DNA from: Bacteroidota bacterium
GTDB taxonomy: Bacteria > Bacteroidota > Bacteroidia > Bacteroidales > B18-G4
Reading direction: 5' to 3'
Length of the DNA stretch: 54,331 nt
NCBI GenBank assembly: GCA_018831055.1
Contig: JAHJRE010000186.1
Span: 1-54,331 of the forward strand
In this document: in pieces, positions 9,731 through 18,743 of the stretch
Layout: each line of letters starts with the position of its first letter
Position numbering within the stretch: the stretch's first letter is position 1
The notes under the pieces: generated by a model
Database searches by the model: none
The model's input: only the letters and a program-made list of their open reading frames with translations
Told to the model about the DNA's origin: nothing
Translations under genes and position numbers: made by a program

Positions 9731-10384
9731 ATGAAACATCTGATAGCACCTTCACTCCTTTCCGCTGATTTCGGTAAACTCAGGGAAGAAATTGAAATGG
9801 TGAACAATAGTGAGGCCGACTGGTTTCATATCGACATCATGGATGGCGTTTTTGTCCCCAATATATCATTTGGTTTTCCTGTATTAAAAAGCATCCGGAA
9901 ATATGCAGCCAAACCGCTTGATGTGCATCTTATGATCATTGATCCCGACCGCTATCTTGAACGCTTTCGCGAGGCGGGAGCCGATTTGATTAGTGTACAT
10001 TACGAAGCCTGCACACATTTGCATCGCACGGTTCAGGCAATTAAAAACACCGGTTGCAAAGCCGGAGTGGTGTTAAATCCCCATACACCGGTTGCATTGC
10101 TAGACGATATCATTGCCGACCTTAACCTTGTCCTGATCATGGCAGTTAATCCGGGTTATGGGGGTCAAAAATTCATTCAACGCACCTATGAGAAAGTCAA
10201 ACAATTAAAAAAGATGATCTCACAACGAAACAGCGATGCACTTATTGAAATTGACGGGGGGGTAACTCTTGATAATGCCGGGCCTCTCATTCAGGCCGGC
10301 GCTGACGTGCTCGTTGCCGGAAACACGGTTTTTGCATCAGACAACCCGGTGGAGACGATAAGAAGATTGAAAAATATGGATTAG
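9731..10384 (+). CDS. rpe: ribulose-phosphate 3-epimerase
   Basis: The 217-aa TIM-barrel enzyme interconverts ribulose-5-phosphate and xylulose-5-phosphate in the pentose phosphate pathway. Family landmarks are 'SADFGKLREEI', 'WFHIDIMDGVFVPN' (metal and catalytic Asp), 'DVHLMI', 'LVLIMAVNPGYGGQKFI' and the phosphate-binding 'EIDGGV' and 'VAGNTVF'. The length is normal. A GC-rich palindrome without a T-tract follows within a few nt. Confidence 0.96.
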   Translation: MKHLIAPSLLSADFGKLREEIEMVNNSEADWFHIDIMDGVFVPNISFGFPVLKSIRKYAAKPLDVHLMIIDPDRYLERFREAGADLISVHYEACTHLHRTVQAIKNTGCKAGVVLNPHTPVALLDDIIADLNLVLIMAVNPGYGGQKFIQRTYEKVKQLKKMISQRNSDALIEIDGGVTLDNAGPLIQAGADVLVAGNTVFASDNPVETIRRLKNMD

Positions 10385-10385
10385 A

Positions 10386-10455
10386 TTCCCGGCTTTCGCC
10401 CCAGCCTGCCCCGCTTGCCCCGACGAAAGTCAGGGGCAAGCGGGACAGGCAGGAT
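10386..10455. repeat. GC-rich palindromic intergenic element
   Basis: The left arm CCTGCCCCGCTTGCCCC and the right arm GGGGCAAGCGGGACAGG pair over about 17 bp with one mismatch, around a loop containing GACGAAAGTCA. The element also contains CCCGGCTTTCGCC, a word that recurs in the GC-rich hairpin at 53321-53338. It is much more GC-rich than its surroundings, has no T-tract, and is followed directly by an 8-nt tandem repeat. It may be a dispersed, REP-like element of this genome. Confidence 0.65.
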
Positions 10456-10479
10456 AGCAATATAACAATATAACAATAT
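10456..10479. repeat. short tandem repeat, 8-nt unit AACAATAT
   Basis: Three head-to-tail 8-nt units (AGCAATAT, AACAATAT, AACAATAT) end 4 nt before the pepD start codon and directly follow the GC-rich palindrome. Confidence 0.6.
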
Positions 10480-10483
10480 ACCC

Positions 10484-11947
10484 ATGAACAACGAATTATT
10501 AAACCTTCAGCCTTCCAAAGTCTGGTATTATTTTTCGGAAATCCTGAAGATTCCAAGACCTTCGAAAAAAGAAGAGAAAATTGCGGCTTATATTAAAGAT
10601 TTTGGCAAAAAACATAATCTGGAAACCTTAGAGGATGAGGTTGGAAATATTTTAATCCGCAAACAAGCCAGTAAAGGCAGGGGAAACATGGTCCCAGTCA
10701 TCCTGCAAAGCCATATTGATATGGTTTGTGAGAAAAATGAAGATACGGTCCATGATTTTAACCAAGATCCAATACAGGCATATATTGACAATGGATGGGT
10801 TAAGGCACGCGGAACGACCTTAGGAGCCGATGATGGTATTGGCATCGCAACCCAGCTAGCTATTCTGGCTTCCGAAGATATTGAGCATGGCCCGATGGAA
10901 TGTTTGTTCACTGTTGACGAAGAGACTGGATTAACAGGCGCTTTCGGTCTTAAAGCAGGCTTCTTAAATGGAAAGATCCTGCTGAATCTCGATTCTGAAG
11001 ACGAAGGACAGCTTTTTATCGGATGTGCCGGCGGAAGAGATACGGTTGCCGAGATACAAACAGGATGGCTCACCACACCGGAGAATCATCAGGCATTCAG
11101 GATTAAGGTCTCAGGTTTACTTGGTGGACATAGCGGGGATGATATCAATAAAGGACGGGGCAATGCGAATAAAATACTCAACCGCGTACTTTGGGACGCA
11201 TCAAACACCTTAGGTGCACTTGTCGCAACGTTCGAAGGCGGTAACTTACGGAATGCAATTGCCAGAGAAGCTTCGGCTACTGTTATGGTTCCCGATAAGC
11301 AGGCAGCCAATCTGAAAAAGTTGACAGAGAATTACGACCAGGCCATAAAAAAAGAATTGCATATCTCCGATCCCGGAGTGAAAATTCAGATTGAAGAAAC
11401 AAATCAACCTGAACGTGTACTTGACACCATAACACAAGCAGCCCTGATCAACAGCGTATATGCCTGTCCCCACGGTGTCATTGCCATGTCGCAGGATATT
11501 AAAGACTTTGTGGAAACCTCTACAAACCTGGCATCCGTGAAAACCGGTTCCGATGCAATTATTATTACCACAAGCCAGCGTAGTTCTGTTGATTCAGCAA
11601 AAACGGATATCTGTAATATGGTTGCCAGTGTCTTCCGGTTGGTCAACGCACGGATTACTCATAGTGATGGTTATCCGGGCTGGACACCCGATCCCAACTC
11701 CAGGATTGTTGAGATCACACGGCAGGCCTACACAGACCTTTTCGGAGAAGAGCCGAAGGTTCTTGCTATCCATGCAGGACTGGAATGCGGGCTCATCGGC
11801 GATAAATATCCCGGTATGGATATGATCTCATACGGACCTACACTGCGGGGAGTGCATTCACCCGACGAAAGACTTGAAATATCAACGGTTACAAAATTCT
11901 GGGATCTTACCCTGGAGGTATTAAAAAGAATTCCTGAAGAGAAATAA
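10484..11947 (+). CDS. pepD: aminoacyl-histidine dipeptidase (peptidase D, M20C family)
   Basis: The 487-aa metallopeptidase hydrolyses dipeptides such as carnosine-type Xaa-His in the cytoplasm. The dinuclear zinc site is visible as 'LQSHIDMVCEK' (His), 'LGADDGIG' (bridging Asp), 'VDEETGLTGA' (catalytic Glu and Glu ligand), 'NLDSEDEG' (Asp) and 'HAGLECG' (C-terminal His). The lid/dimerisation part includes 'GLLGGHSGDDI'. The full family length is present and there is no signal peptide. It ends 5 nt before the convergent gene on the minus strand. Confidence 0.94.
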   Translation: MNNELLNLQPSKVWYYFSEILKIPRPSKKEEKIAAYIKDFGKKHNLETLEDEVGNILIRKQASKGRGNMVPVILQSHIDMVCEKNEDTVHDFNQDPIQAYIDNGWVKARGTTLGADDGIGIATQLAILASEDIEHGPMECLFTVDEETGLTGAFGLKAGFLNGKILLNLDSEDEGQLFIGCAGGRDTVAEIQTGWLTTPENHQAFRIKVSGLLGGHSGDDINKGRGNANKILNRVLWDASNTLGALVATFEGGNLRNAIAREASATVMVPDKQAANLKKLTENYDQAIKKELHISDPGVKIQIEETNQPERVLDTITQAALINSVYACPHGVIAMSQDIKDFVETSTNLASVKTGSDAIIITTSQRSSVDSAKTDICNMVASVFRLVNARITHSDGYPGWTPDPNSRIVEITRQAYTDLFGEEPKVLAIHAGLECGLIGDKYPGMDMISYGPTLRGVHSPDERLEISTVTKFWDLTLEVLKRIPEEK

Positions 11948-11952
11948 CAAGC

Positions 11953-12531
11953 CTATAACCCCACTCCAAATCCGATACGGATAATTGGATTATTGGGTGC
12001 ATACTCGGTTTCGTTAAGATTGAACAGCACAAGCAGGCTCACAAAAGCATTCTGGCTTATCCATTGCCGGTAACCGGCCCCTACATAAATATTATGCAAT
12101 GGAACTCGTTTCATCGTGAAGGTATATATATCCGGAGGTGTGAAATAGATATTCGTCGGTTCTTCATGGCTCAGGAATTCATATTCGGCATGAATGAATA
12201 GATCCTGGAAAAAGAAAAGATAATACCTGCCGAAAACACCACCGCCATAATCGTTCTCATCAAACTTCAATCCGCTGTAATTATACCAGTAATATGAATA
12301 GGAAAGCCTTACCCCCACATCAAAGCTGGGACTGATATGATAGCCCAGCAGTGGACTTACATAAACATAGCCTTCTCGTGGCCATATCCAGAATCCAATG
12401 CCCCCTCCCATAAAAAACCTCTTTTGTAACTGCGGTTGTTTTTCTTCCTGAAAATCCTTGCCAAACTGAGCTTTTACATTGAACAAACCGGTGAAAACCA
12501 GCAGTACTATCAAGATAAGTTTTAGTTTCAT
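11953..12531 (-). CDS. small outer-membrane beta-barrel protein, hypothetical
   Basis: The 192-aa product has a signal peptide (about 1-21, ending NVKAQ). Amphipathic, Tyr/Phe-rich strands follow with glycine-rich turns ('GGGIGFWIWPREGYVYVSPLLGYHI', 'FDVGVRLSYSYYWYNYSG', 'IYVGAGYRQWI'). This is the pattern of a small 8-stranded outer-membrane barrel. The final residues, IRIGFGVGL, are compatible with a last strand. No specific family is recognised. It is a single-gene unit with its own promoter upstream and converges on pepD. Confidence 0.7.
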   Translation of the reverse strand: MKLKLILIVLLVFTGLFNVKAQFGKDFQEEKQPQLQKRFFMGGGIGFWIWPREGYVYVSPLLGYHISPSFDVGVRLSYSYYWYNYSGLKFDENDYGGGVFGRYYLFFFQDLFIHAEYEFLSHEEPTNIYFTPPDIYTFTMKRVPLHNIYVGAGYRQWISQNAFVSLLVLFNLNETEYAPNNPIIRIGFGVGL

Positions 12532-12563
12532 GAGGGGTATGATCTTTTACAGTTATGAATATT

Positions 12564-12597
12564 CAAATATACGCATATTTGCTTTCCCATCCCGCAA
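12564..12597 (-). promoter_or_regulatory. putative promoter of the small outer-membrane barrel gene
   Basis: On the minus strand, TATATTTG (12571-12564) matches TAnnTTTG and a TTG lies at 12597-12595, a 23-nt spacer. The predicted start near 12557 leaves about 25 nt before the ATG at 12531. Confidence 0.5.
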
Positions 12598-12730
12598 TGA
12601 AGAACAAATCTTCAGCGAATCAACAGGCATAATTAATCAGGATAAAATACTGTTCGTCAATTACCTTGATTTTCTCCTGATTGCGTCAGACAATAAATAC
12701 TATTTTTAAACGTATGACTCGAGGATTGAT

Positions 12731-12738
12731 TATCTTTG
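12731..12738 (+). promoter_or_regulatory. putative -7 box (TATCTTTG) of the beta-helix lipoprotein gene
   Basis: TATCTTTG fits TAnnTTTG and lies 15 nt upstream of the ATG at 12754. It overlaps an in-frame TTG at 12736, so translation cannot begin there. No clear TTG is seen at the -33 position. Confidence 0.5.
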
Positions 12739-12753
12739 ACCTGCTTTTTAACT

Positions 12754-14247
12754 ATGGCACTTTACAAAAATCAAAGTAAACTAACGGCATCGCTCATTTC
12801 TATTCTCCTCATCCTGATTTTTTTTTCGTGCAGGAAGGAAGATGACATTGACGGAGATCCATCGGTTAAGCTATCTTTTTCAACCGATTCAATTGTCTTT
12901 GATACGATTTTCACAACCGTAGGATCTGTCACGCAGTATCTCAAAGTATATAATAATCATGATAAAAGAATAAAGATATCATCTATATTCCTGGGTACAG
13001 GTCCATCATCTTTTTATCGCATCAACGTTGACGGAACACCCTCTACGCAACTGAGTAATGTAGAAATTGCCGCTGACGACAGTTTGTTTGTTTTCATCCG
13101 TGTCACTCTGGATCCTAATTCGGATCTCACTCCCTTTGTAGTCACTGATCAGATAATATTTGAAACCAATACAAACATCCAGGATATAGATCTTTTAGCC
13201 TGGGGACAGAACGCATACTATCATATTGCAGACACAAAGGTGCCCGGCCTCCCAAAATACAAGATTGTGGCACGCACTGACAGTACCGTTACATGGAACA
13301 ACGACAAACCTCACCTTGTATATGGTTATGCAGTGGTTGATTCATTGGGATCACTCACCATACAGGAAGGAACTTCTATACACTTTCATAATGCATCCGG
13401 GTTGTGGATTTACCGATACGGGCATTTGAATGTAGACGGAACCAGGCAAAACCCCGTTACGTTTCAGGGCGACCGTCTTGAAAGCTATTTCAGGGATATC
13501 CCGGGCCAGTGGGACAGGATATGGATCAATGAAGGTAATACCGATAACCGCATTAACTACGCAGTGATCCGCAATGGATTCATTGGCCTTCAAACGGAAA
13601 CACTGAATCTGAACAATCCTGTCGACGGGCATGTTCTCCTGACCAACACCAAAATTGAAAACATGACAGGGGTAGGTATCCTGTCGAGGTTTTACAGGAT
13701 AACCGGGATCAATAACCTGGTAGACCAGTGCGGACAGTATGGATTGGCTTTGACCTGGGGAGGGCAATATGATTTCCGGCAGTGTACTTTCGCCAATTAC
13801 TGGACCGAATCTATACGGCAAACGGAAAACCTGGCCCTAACCAATTACTTTGAAGATGCAGGAGGTAACGTCATTGTCTTTGAAATGGACGCCTACTTTG
13901 GAAATTGCATTAATTACGGGGCCTTGCAGGAGGAAATGATATTCGATAAAAACAACTCAGCCCCTTTCCTGTATCAATTTGAGAACTGCCTGTTACGTAC
14001 TCAACAGGATATATCCGACCCAAGCCTTTATCCCGGAAGTTTCAGGAATCAGGATCCCCGGTTTGTCAACACCCAGAAATTTGATTTTCACCCCGATACT
14101 TTATCCCCTGTTATCGGTGCCGGGAGCCAGAATGTGATCAATTCCTCGGCTTATCCGTTTATTATATCCATTGATTTAGACGGCAATTCGCGTGTTATTC
14201 CCGACATTGGAGCCTATCAGTACACCGGAATTGCTACCAGAAAATAA
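12754..14247 (+). CDS. lipoprotein with parallel beta-helix domain, hypothetical
   Basis: The 497-aa product carries a lipoprotein signal peptide ending in the lipobox 'LIFFSC' (about residues 20-26). An Ig-like segment follows ('FSTDSIVFDTIFTTVGSVTQYLKVYNNHDKRI', about 40-130). Next comes a long region with the short repeating strands of a right-handed beta helix ('GSLTIQEGTSIHFHNASGLWIYRYGHLNVDGTRQNPVTFQGDR' and later turns). The end, 'PDIGAYQYTG', is the usual close of such Bacteroidota proteins. It is probably anchored at the outer membrane. Similar folds bind or cleave polysaccharides, but no active-site residues can be assigned. Its last 14 nt overlap the end of the convergent symporter gene. 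Confidence 0.72.
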   Translation: MALYKNQSKLTASLISILLILIFFSCRKEDDIDGDPSVKLSFSTDSIVFDTIFTTVGSVTQYLKVYNNHDKRIKISSIFLGTGPSSFYRINVDGTPSTQLSNVEIAADDSLFVFIRVTLDPNSDLTPFVVTDQIIFETNTNIQDIDLLAWGQNAYYHIADTKVPGLPKYKIVARTDSTVTWNNDKPHLVYGYAVVDSLGSLTIQEGTSIHFHNASGLWIYRYGHLNVDGTRQNPVTFQGDRLESYFRDIPGQWDRIWINEGNTDNRINYAVIRNGFIGLQTETLNLNNPVDGHVLLTNTKIENMTGVGILSRFYRITGINNLVDQCGQYGLALTWGGQYDFRQCTFANYWTESIRQTENLALTNYFEDAGGNVIVFEMDAYFGNCINYGALQEEMIFDKNNSAPFLYQFENCLLRTQQDISDPSLYPGSFRNQDPRFVNTQKFDFHPDTLSPVIGAGSQNVINSSAYPFIISIDLDGNSRVIPDIGAYQYTGIATRK

Positions 14248-15859
14248 TATACAGGGCAGCGACAATAGCGGAGAGGATGATCGCACCGACATTAAATACC
14301 GGTCCGGTGTGAAATAACCCCTTGTGAAGGTCAATACCCTTTGTAACTTTTGATTTTGGTTCCAGGAGGCTGATAAGTATCCCAATTCCGGCAAGCACCA
14401 GGAAAACCACGCCCATCCTGTCGAGGAAAGGCTGTGAAGGCAGGATTACCTTAAACAGGAAAGAAAGCGGAATTGTCAGGATCGCCACCAGCAAAGCAGC
14501 ATTGGGAGTCATTCGTTTCCAGAACAGCCCGAAACAGAATATCACCACCACACCCGGAGTCACAAATCCTGTGAATTCCTGAATATACTGGAATGCCTGA
14601 TCAAGGCTTCCCAGTAGCGGGCGTGCCGTAATGATGGCGATAATGAGTGCGATAAGGCTTACCATCCTTCCAACCGGAACCATTTGAGTATCGGAAACAT
14701 TTTTACGGATATAGTTTTTGTAAATATCCATGGTAAAAATGGTTGAGGTTGAGTTAAGCATCGACGCGAGAGAAGATACGATGGCAGCTATCAATGCGGC
14801 AAAGGCAAGACCTTTCAACCCGGCCGGCACAAAAGTATGTAACAGCCATGGATAGGCCTTATCGCTGGGTTCAATTACTACTGAAGGATCATCCGCGGTA
14901 AGAACGAAGGCGGCAATACCCGGAACTACCACAATCACCGGGATTAAAATTTTCAGGAATCCGGCAAAAATCACTCCCCTTTGGGCCTCACGGATATTTT
15001 TAGCAGCAAGTCCACGCTGAATAATATATTGGTTGAATCCCCAGTACGAAATATTGGCAATCCACATACCCCCTATCAACACGCCAAGTCCGGGAAGATC
15101 CAGATAAGCATCTTTTACCCCGCCTTTCCCATCCGGTATCATATGCTGTCCTTTTTCCAGGATCATATTAAAATGTTTGGGAGCTTTCTCAAGCATCTCA
15201 CTAAATCCTGCAACAATACCCTCACCACCGGAAACAGCATCCAATGCAAGGAAAGTTGTAAGCAAACCACCCCCTATCAGGAAAATAACCTGGATAACGT
15301 CAGTCCAGGCAACTGCCGAAAGCCCTCCATAAATCGAATAAATGGCAGCAAAAGCAGCAAGGCCGATGATACCCCAGGTAAGAGGAATATCCATAATGGT
15401 ATGTAAAGCCAGAGCTCCCAGGTACAGCACCGATGTGAGGTTGACAAAAACATATACCAGGAGCCAGAAGGAGGCCATGGCCGTCCTTACCCTGTTATCA
15501 TACCTCATTTCAAGGAACTGAGGCATAGTATAAATCTTTTTTTCCAGGAAAACCGGAAGAAAAAACTTCCCCACAATGATCAATGTTATGGCAGCCATCC
15601 ACTCATAGGATGCAATGCCCAATCCGATTGCGAAACCTGATCCGGACATACCTATGTATTGCTCGGCAGAAATATTGGAGGCAATCAGGGAAGCTCCAAT
15701 AGCCCACCAGGGCAAGGCTTTGCTGGCCAGAAAATAATCCTGCGCAGTCTTCTTGGTACCTTTCTTGGTTCTTGAAACCCATAAACCTACGCCAATAATC
15801 AGTAATCCGTAAGCTATGAAAACCAGGTAATCAATAGTAAGGAATCCGGAAGTATTCAT
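14234..15859 (-). CDS. sodium:solute symporter, SGLT-like (SSS family)
   Basis: The 541-aa inner-membrane protein has about 14 hydrophobic helices. It resembles bacterial sodium/galactose-glucose symporters: 'DYFLASKALPWWAIGASLIASNISAEQYIGMSGSGF' near the N-terminus, 'YSIYGGLSAVAWTDVIQV' around residues 180-200 and 'ALIAAIVSSLASMLNSTSTIFTMDIY' around 365. It is expected to import a sugar with Na+. The ATG at 15859 was preferred over an in-frame TTG at 15877 because the -7 box lies at 15880-15887. It is divergent from an aldose 1-epimerase gene, supporting a sugar substrate. The exact sugar is not deducible. Confidence 0.9.
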   Translation of the reverse strand: MNTSGFLTIDYLVFIAYGLLIIGVGLWVSRTKKGTKKTAQDYFLASKALPWWAIGASLIASNISAEQYIGMSGSGFAIGLGIASYEWMAAITLIIVGKFFLPVFLEKKIYTMPQFLEMRYDNRVRTAMASFWLLVYVFVNLTSVLYLGALALHTIMDIPLTWGIIGLAAFAAIYSIYGGLSAVAWTDVIQVIFLIGGGLLTTFLALDAVSGGEGIVAGFSEMLEKAPKHFNMILEKGQHMIPDGKGGVKDAYLDLPGLGVLIGGMWIANISYWGFNQYIIQRGLAAKNIREAQRGVIFAGFLKILIPVIVVVPGIAAFVLTADDPSVVIEPSDKAYPWLLHTFVPAGLKGLAFAALIAAIVSSLASMLNSTSTIFTMDIYKNYIRKNVSDTQMVPVGRMVSLIALIIAIITARPLLGSLDQAFQYIQEFTGFVTPGVVVIFCFGLFWKRMTPNAALLVAILTIPLSFLFKVILPSQPFLDRMGVVFLVLAGIGILISLLEPKSKVTKGIDLHKGLFHTGPVFNVGAIILSAIVAALYIIFW

Positions 15860-15879
15860 GGTTTTTGATTTGCTCAAAT

Positions 15880-15909
15880 CAAAATTAAAAAACTCTTTTT
15901 AATTTCCAA
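15880..15909 (-). promoter_or_regulatory. promoter of the SGLT-like symporter gene
   Basis: On the minus strand a TTG at 15909-15907, a 19-nt spacer and TAATTTTG at 15887-15880 match the Bacteroidota consensus very well. The expected start near 15873 leaves about 14 nt before the ATG at 15859. Confidence 0.75.
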
Positions 15910-15926
15910 CATGGGAGCATATATTG

Positions 15927-15934
15927 TATATTTG
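15927..15934 (+). promoter_or_regulatory. putative -7 box (TATATTTG) of galM
   Basis: TATATTTG fits TAnnTTTG and lies 22 nt upstream of the galM ATG at 15957. Its presumed -33 region overlaps the -33 of the divergent symporter promoter, so the two genes may be controlled together. Confidence 0.5.
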
Positions 15935-15956
15935 AATTATCAAACCTTATGAAATT

Positions 15957-17102
15957 ATGAATAGATCAATCCCCGGCCGGTTGCTTTTTACCGCACTGAT
16001 CCTGAACTTCTTTTCCTGTAATGGACCACAGCAGGAACCCGGTGAATCTGCAAATCATCAAATCATGCAAATAGAAAGAGAAAACTTCGGTGTTGTAGAC
16101 AGTACAACAGTTTACCTGTACACACTTCGCAATGAAAAAGGTATGGAGGTGAGCATCACCAATTTCGGAGGAATAGTTACCTCCATAAAAGTACCTGATA
16201 AAAATGGTGAATTCGCAGATATTGTCCTTGGTTTCGACAGCCTGACACCATACACCGGAGAGCATCCATATTTCGGATGCATAGTAGGACGCTACGCAAA
16301 CAGGATTGCCAGAGGAAGCTTTGTCCTGGAAGGAAAAACATACACTTTAGCTACAAACAATGGCCCTAATCACCTTCACGGAGGATTAGCGGGATTTGAC
16401 AAGAAGATCTGGAAGGCAACAGATCAGGTAAAAAATGATACGGCTTCATTAATCCTCGAATATACCAGCCCTGACGGGGAGGAAGGCTATCCCGGAAATC
16501 TCAGTGTTGTGGTAAAATACAGCCTGAACAACCAAAATGAGCTTATTGTCAGTTATCGCGCAACCACTGACGCACCCACACCTGTCAATCTCACCCAGCA
16601 CAGCTATTTCAACCTGGCAGGTGCCGGTAACGGAGATATACTTGGGCATATCATGATGATTGATGCCGACCGTTATACAGAGGTCGACGAAACGCTGATC
16701 CCAACCGGAAATCTTCCCCTTGTGGAAGGTACCCCTATGGATTTCAGAAAACCAGAACCGATTGGTTCAAGGATAGATCAGGTGACGGGAGGATATGACC
16801 ATAATTATGTTTTGAATAACGAGGGAGAAATGAGGGTAGTGGCCCGTGTAATGGAACCGGAAAGTGGCAGAACGCTTGAAGTGCTAACAACAGAACCCGG
16901 CATACAGTTTTACTCAGGAAACTTCCTTGATGGCAGCATAACAGGAAAACAAGGAAAGACATATTTCAAGCACTATGGATTTTGCCTGGAAACGCAACAT
17001 TTCCCCGATTCTCCAAATCAACCCGGGTTTCCGGATGCAATCCTGGAACCGGGTGAGGATTATAAATACACGGCAATATTCCGGTTTTCCGTACAACCCT
17101 GA
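15957..17102 (+). CDS. galM: aldose 1-epimerase (mutarotase), lipoprotein form
   Basis: The 381-aa enzyme interconverts alpha and beta anomers of aldohexoses. Catalytic landmarks are 'NHLHGGLAGFDKKIW' (His near 139), 'LTQHSYFNLAG' (catalytic His near 214), 'GYDHNYVL' and the base Glu in 'LETQHFPDSPNQ' (near 343). Unlike cytosolic GalM it starts with a lipoprotein signal peptide whose lipobox 'LNFFSC' gives Cys21, so it should sit in the periplasm or at the outer membrane. It is divergent from the SGLT-like symporter; together they would equilibrate and import a sugar. A membrane TPR gene follows after 2 nt. Confidence 0.92.
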   Translation: MNRSIPGRLLFTALILNFFSCNGPQQEPGESANHQIMQIERENFGVVDSTTVYLYTLRNEKGMEVSITNFGGIVTSIKVPDKNGEFADIVLGFDSLTPYTGEHPYFGCIVGRYANRIARGSFVLEGKTYTLATNNGPNHLHGGLAGFDKKIWKATDQVKNDTASLILEYTSPDGEEGYPGNLSVVVKYSLNNQNELIVSYRATTDAPTPVNLTQHSYFNLAGAGNGDILGHIMMIDADRYTEVDETLIPTGNLPLVEGTPMDFRKPEPIGSRIDQVTGGYDHNYVLNNEGEMRVVARVMEPESGRTLEVLTTEPGIQFYSGNFLDGSITGKQGKTYFKHYGFCLETQHFPDSPNQPGFPDAILEPGEDYKYTAIFRFSVQP

Positions 17103-17104
17103 CG

Positions 17105-18706
17105 ATGAAAAAAGAAAGCAAAAAAACCGATCAAACCAAATTTTCCTGGATAATCCTGGGATTGATCCTGGTAATGACCGTTATACTATATGGGCGTTCA
17201 ACCCGGTATGGATTCATGGAAGGATGGGATGATCTGGAATACATTGAAAATAAAGAAGTTCAGAAAGCAGATATAAGCCGAATATTTTCCGGATTTCAAC
17301 TGGGCATGTACCAACCGTTAAGCGTTTTGAGCCTTTCGCTTAACTACAGCACGGCAGGAACCAATGCTGCTCCTTATCACACTGCTAACCTATTTCTGCA
17401 TCTGATAAATATAATCCTGGTTTTTGTCTTTATTAATCATCTAAGCCGGAATAAATCGCTTGGTGTGATATGTGCATTGCTATTTGCTATACACCCCATG
17501 AATGTGGAAGCTGTAGCCTGGATATCAGCAAGAAGCACATTGCTTTTTACCGGTTTATCGCTGGGGTCCTTGATTTGCTATTTAAAATATAAAGAACACA
17601 ACAGAAAGTGGGTATGGGCAAGCATTGCCGTTTTACTATTCATCCTGGCACTCCTGGCCAAATCTCTGGCGATTACACTTCCCCTTGTATTTCTGCTTAA
17701 CGATTGGTACAGAAAAGGTAAAATAAAATTATGGGATGGATTGGAGAAAATTCCACTTTTGGCCATTTCTGTTATCTTTGGAATTATAACCATCAGGGCA
17801 TCAGAAAGTTTTGGACATATAACCCCGATTGAGACCCAGTTTACATTAACAGAGCGGGTCATACTGAATGTGCATACCATAATTCTATATTTGTTTAAAG
17901 CGTTATTTCCTGTCAATCTTTCGGCTATTTACGCTTTCCCACTAAAAACAACGGGTCATCTGGGATCCCTGTATTATCTGTCCTTAATCCCGGCAGCAGG
18001 CCTAATCTTCCTTTTCTTCTGGAAAAACCGTTTTCGGAAAGAGATAATCTATGGTATATTATTCTTTCTGTTGAGCATATCCATTGTTCTGCCTCTATTC
18101 TGGTCAAGAAAGTTTATGGCAGGTGAAAGATATGCTTACTTTTCCTTTATCGGTATATTCTTTATTATTGCCCATTTATATAATTATTTGGTTTCAGGAA
18201 AGTTAAGCATACCTGATAATGTAAAAAGAGTTATATGGTCGGGAGCGGCAGTTTATATCATTTTTTTAGCGGCAACAACTTTTCAACGGATAACCGTGTG
18301 GTCAGGGACTGAGAAGCTAATGCAGGATGTTATCCGTAAAGAAAGGACAGGCCCGGCTTCCGCCCAGGCACATTACTACAAGGGAAGTTTTGATTTTGAC
18401 CGGCAGAACTATCGAAGTGCCCTGGAAAGCTTCAGCAAAGCGATCGAATTACATCCTGGATTTGCGGAGGCTTATAACGACCGGGGCATTTTGAAAGGCA
18501 TGGCCGGCAAATACCAGGAAGCCCTGAACGATTTCAACCAGGCGGTAAACAACGACCCGGAAAACCCCGAATCGTACTATAACCGTGGCTTCGCTCTCTA
18601 TCAGCTCGGCATGAAAACCGAAGCATGCAACGATTGGCACCATGCACAAAAATTAAATTTTAAACCGGCAATAAACGCTCTCATTAAATATTGTGAACAG
18701 CAGTAA
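17105..18706 (+). CDS. polytopic membrane protein with C-terminal TPR repeats (GT-C/TMTC-like)
   Basis: This 533-aa protein has about ten hydrophobic helices in residues 15-410 and roughly three tetratricopeptide repeats from about residue 420 to the end ('AHYYKGSFDFDRQNYRSALE', 'AEAYNDRGILKGMAGKYQEA', 'PESYYNRGFALYQLGMKTEA'). The 'EGWDDLEYIENKEV' loop between the first two helices contains an acidic pair, as in GT-C lipid-linked glycosyltransferases and TMTC/PMT-type mannosyltransferases, followed by 'MYQPLSVLSLSLNY' and 'PYHTANLFLHLIN'. A role in protein or glycan glycosylation is likely by family resemblance, but the donor and acceptor are unknown. It starts 2 nt after galM and is probably co-transcribed. 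Confidence 0.72.
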   Translation: MKKESKKTDQTKFSWIILGLILVMTVILYGRSTRYGFMEGWDDLEYIENKEVQKADISRIFSGFQLGMYQPLSVLSLSLNYSTAGTNAAPYHTANLFLHLINIILVFVFINHLSRNKSLGVICALLFAIHPMNVEAVAWISARSTLLFTGLSLGSLICYLKYKEHNRKWVWASIAVLLFILALLAKSLAITLPLVFLLNDWYRKGKIKLWDGLEKIPLLAISVIFGIITIRASESFGHITPIETQFTLTERVILNVHTIILYLFKALFPVNLSAIYAFPLKTTGHLGSLYYLSLIPAAGLIFLFFWKNRFRKEIIYGILFFLLSISIVLPLFWSRKFMAGERYAYFSFIGIFFIIAHLYNYLVSGKLSIPDNVKRVIWSGAAVYIIFLAATTFQRITVWSGTEKLMQDVIRKERTGPASAQAHYYKGSFDFDRQNYRSALESFSKAIELHPGFAEAYNDRGILKGMAGKYQEALNDFNQAVNNDPENPESYYNRGFALYQLGMKTEACNDWHHAQKLNFKPAINALIKYCEQQ

Positions 18707-18743
18707 ATTGAAAAAGAATATTTAAAAATTACAAATTCACCAA

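Noticed and set aside
12479-12709. 76-codon plus-strand frame between divergent genes
   Set aside because: It overlaps the 5' end and promoter of the minus-strand barrel gene and has no recognisable protein character.
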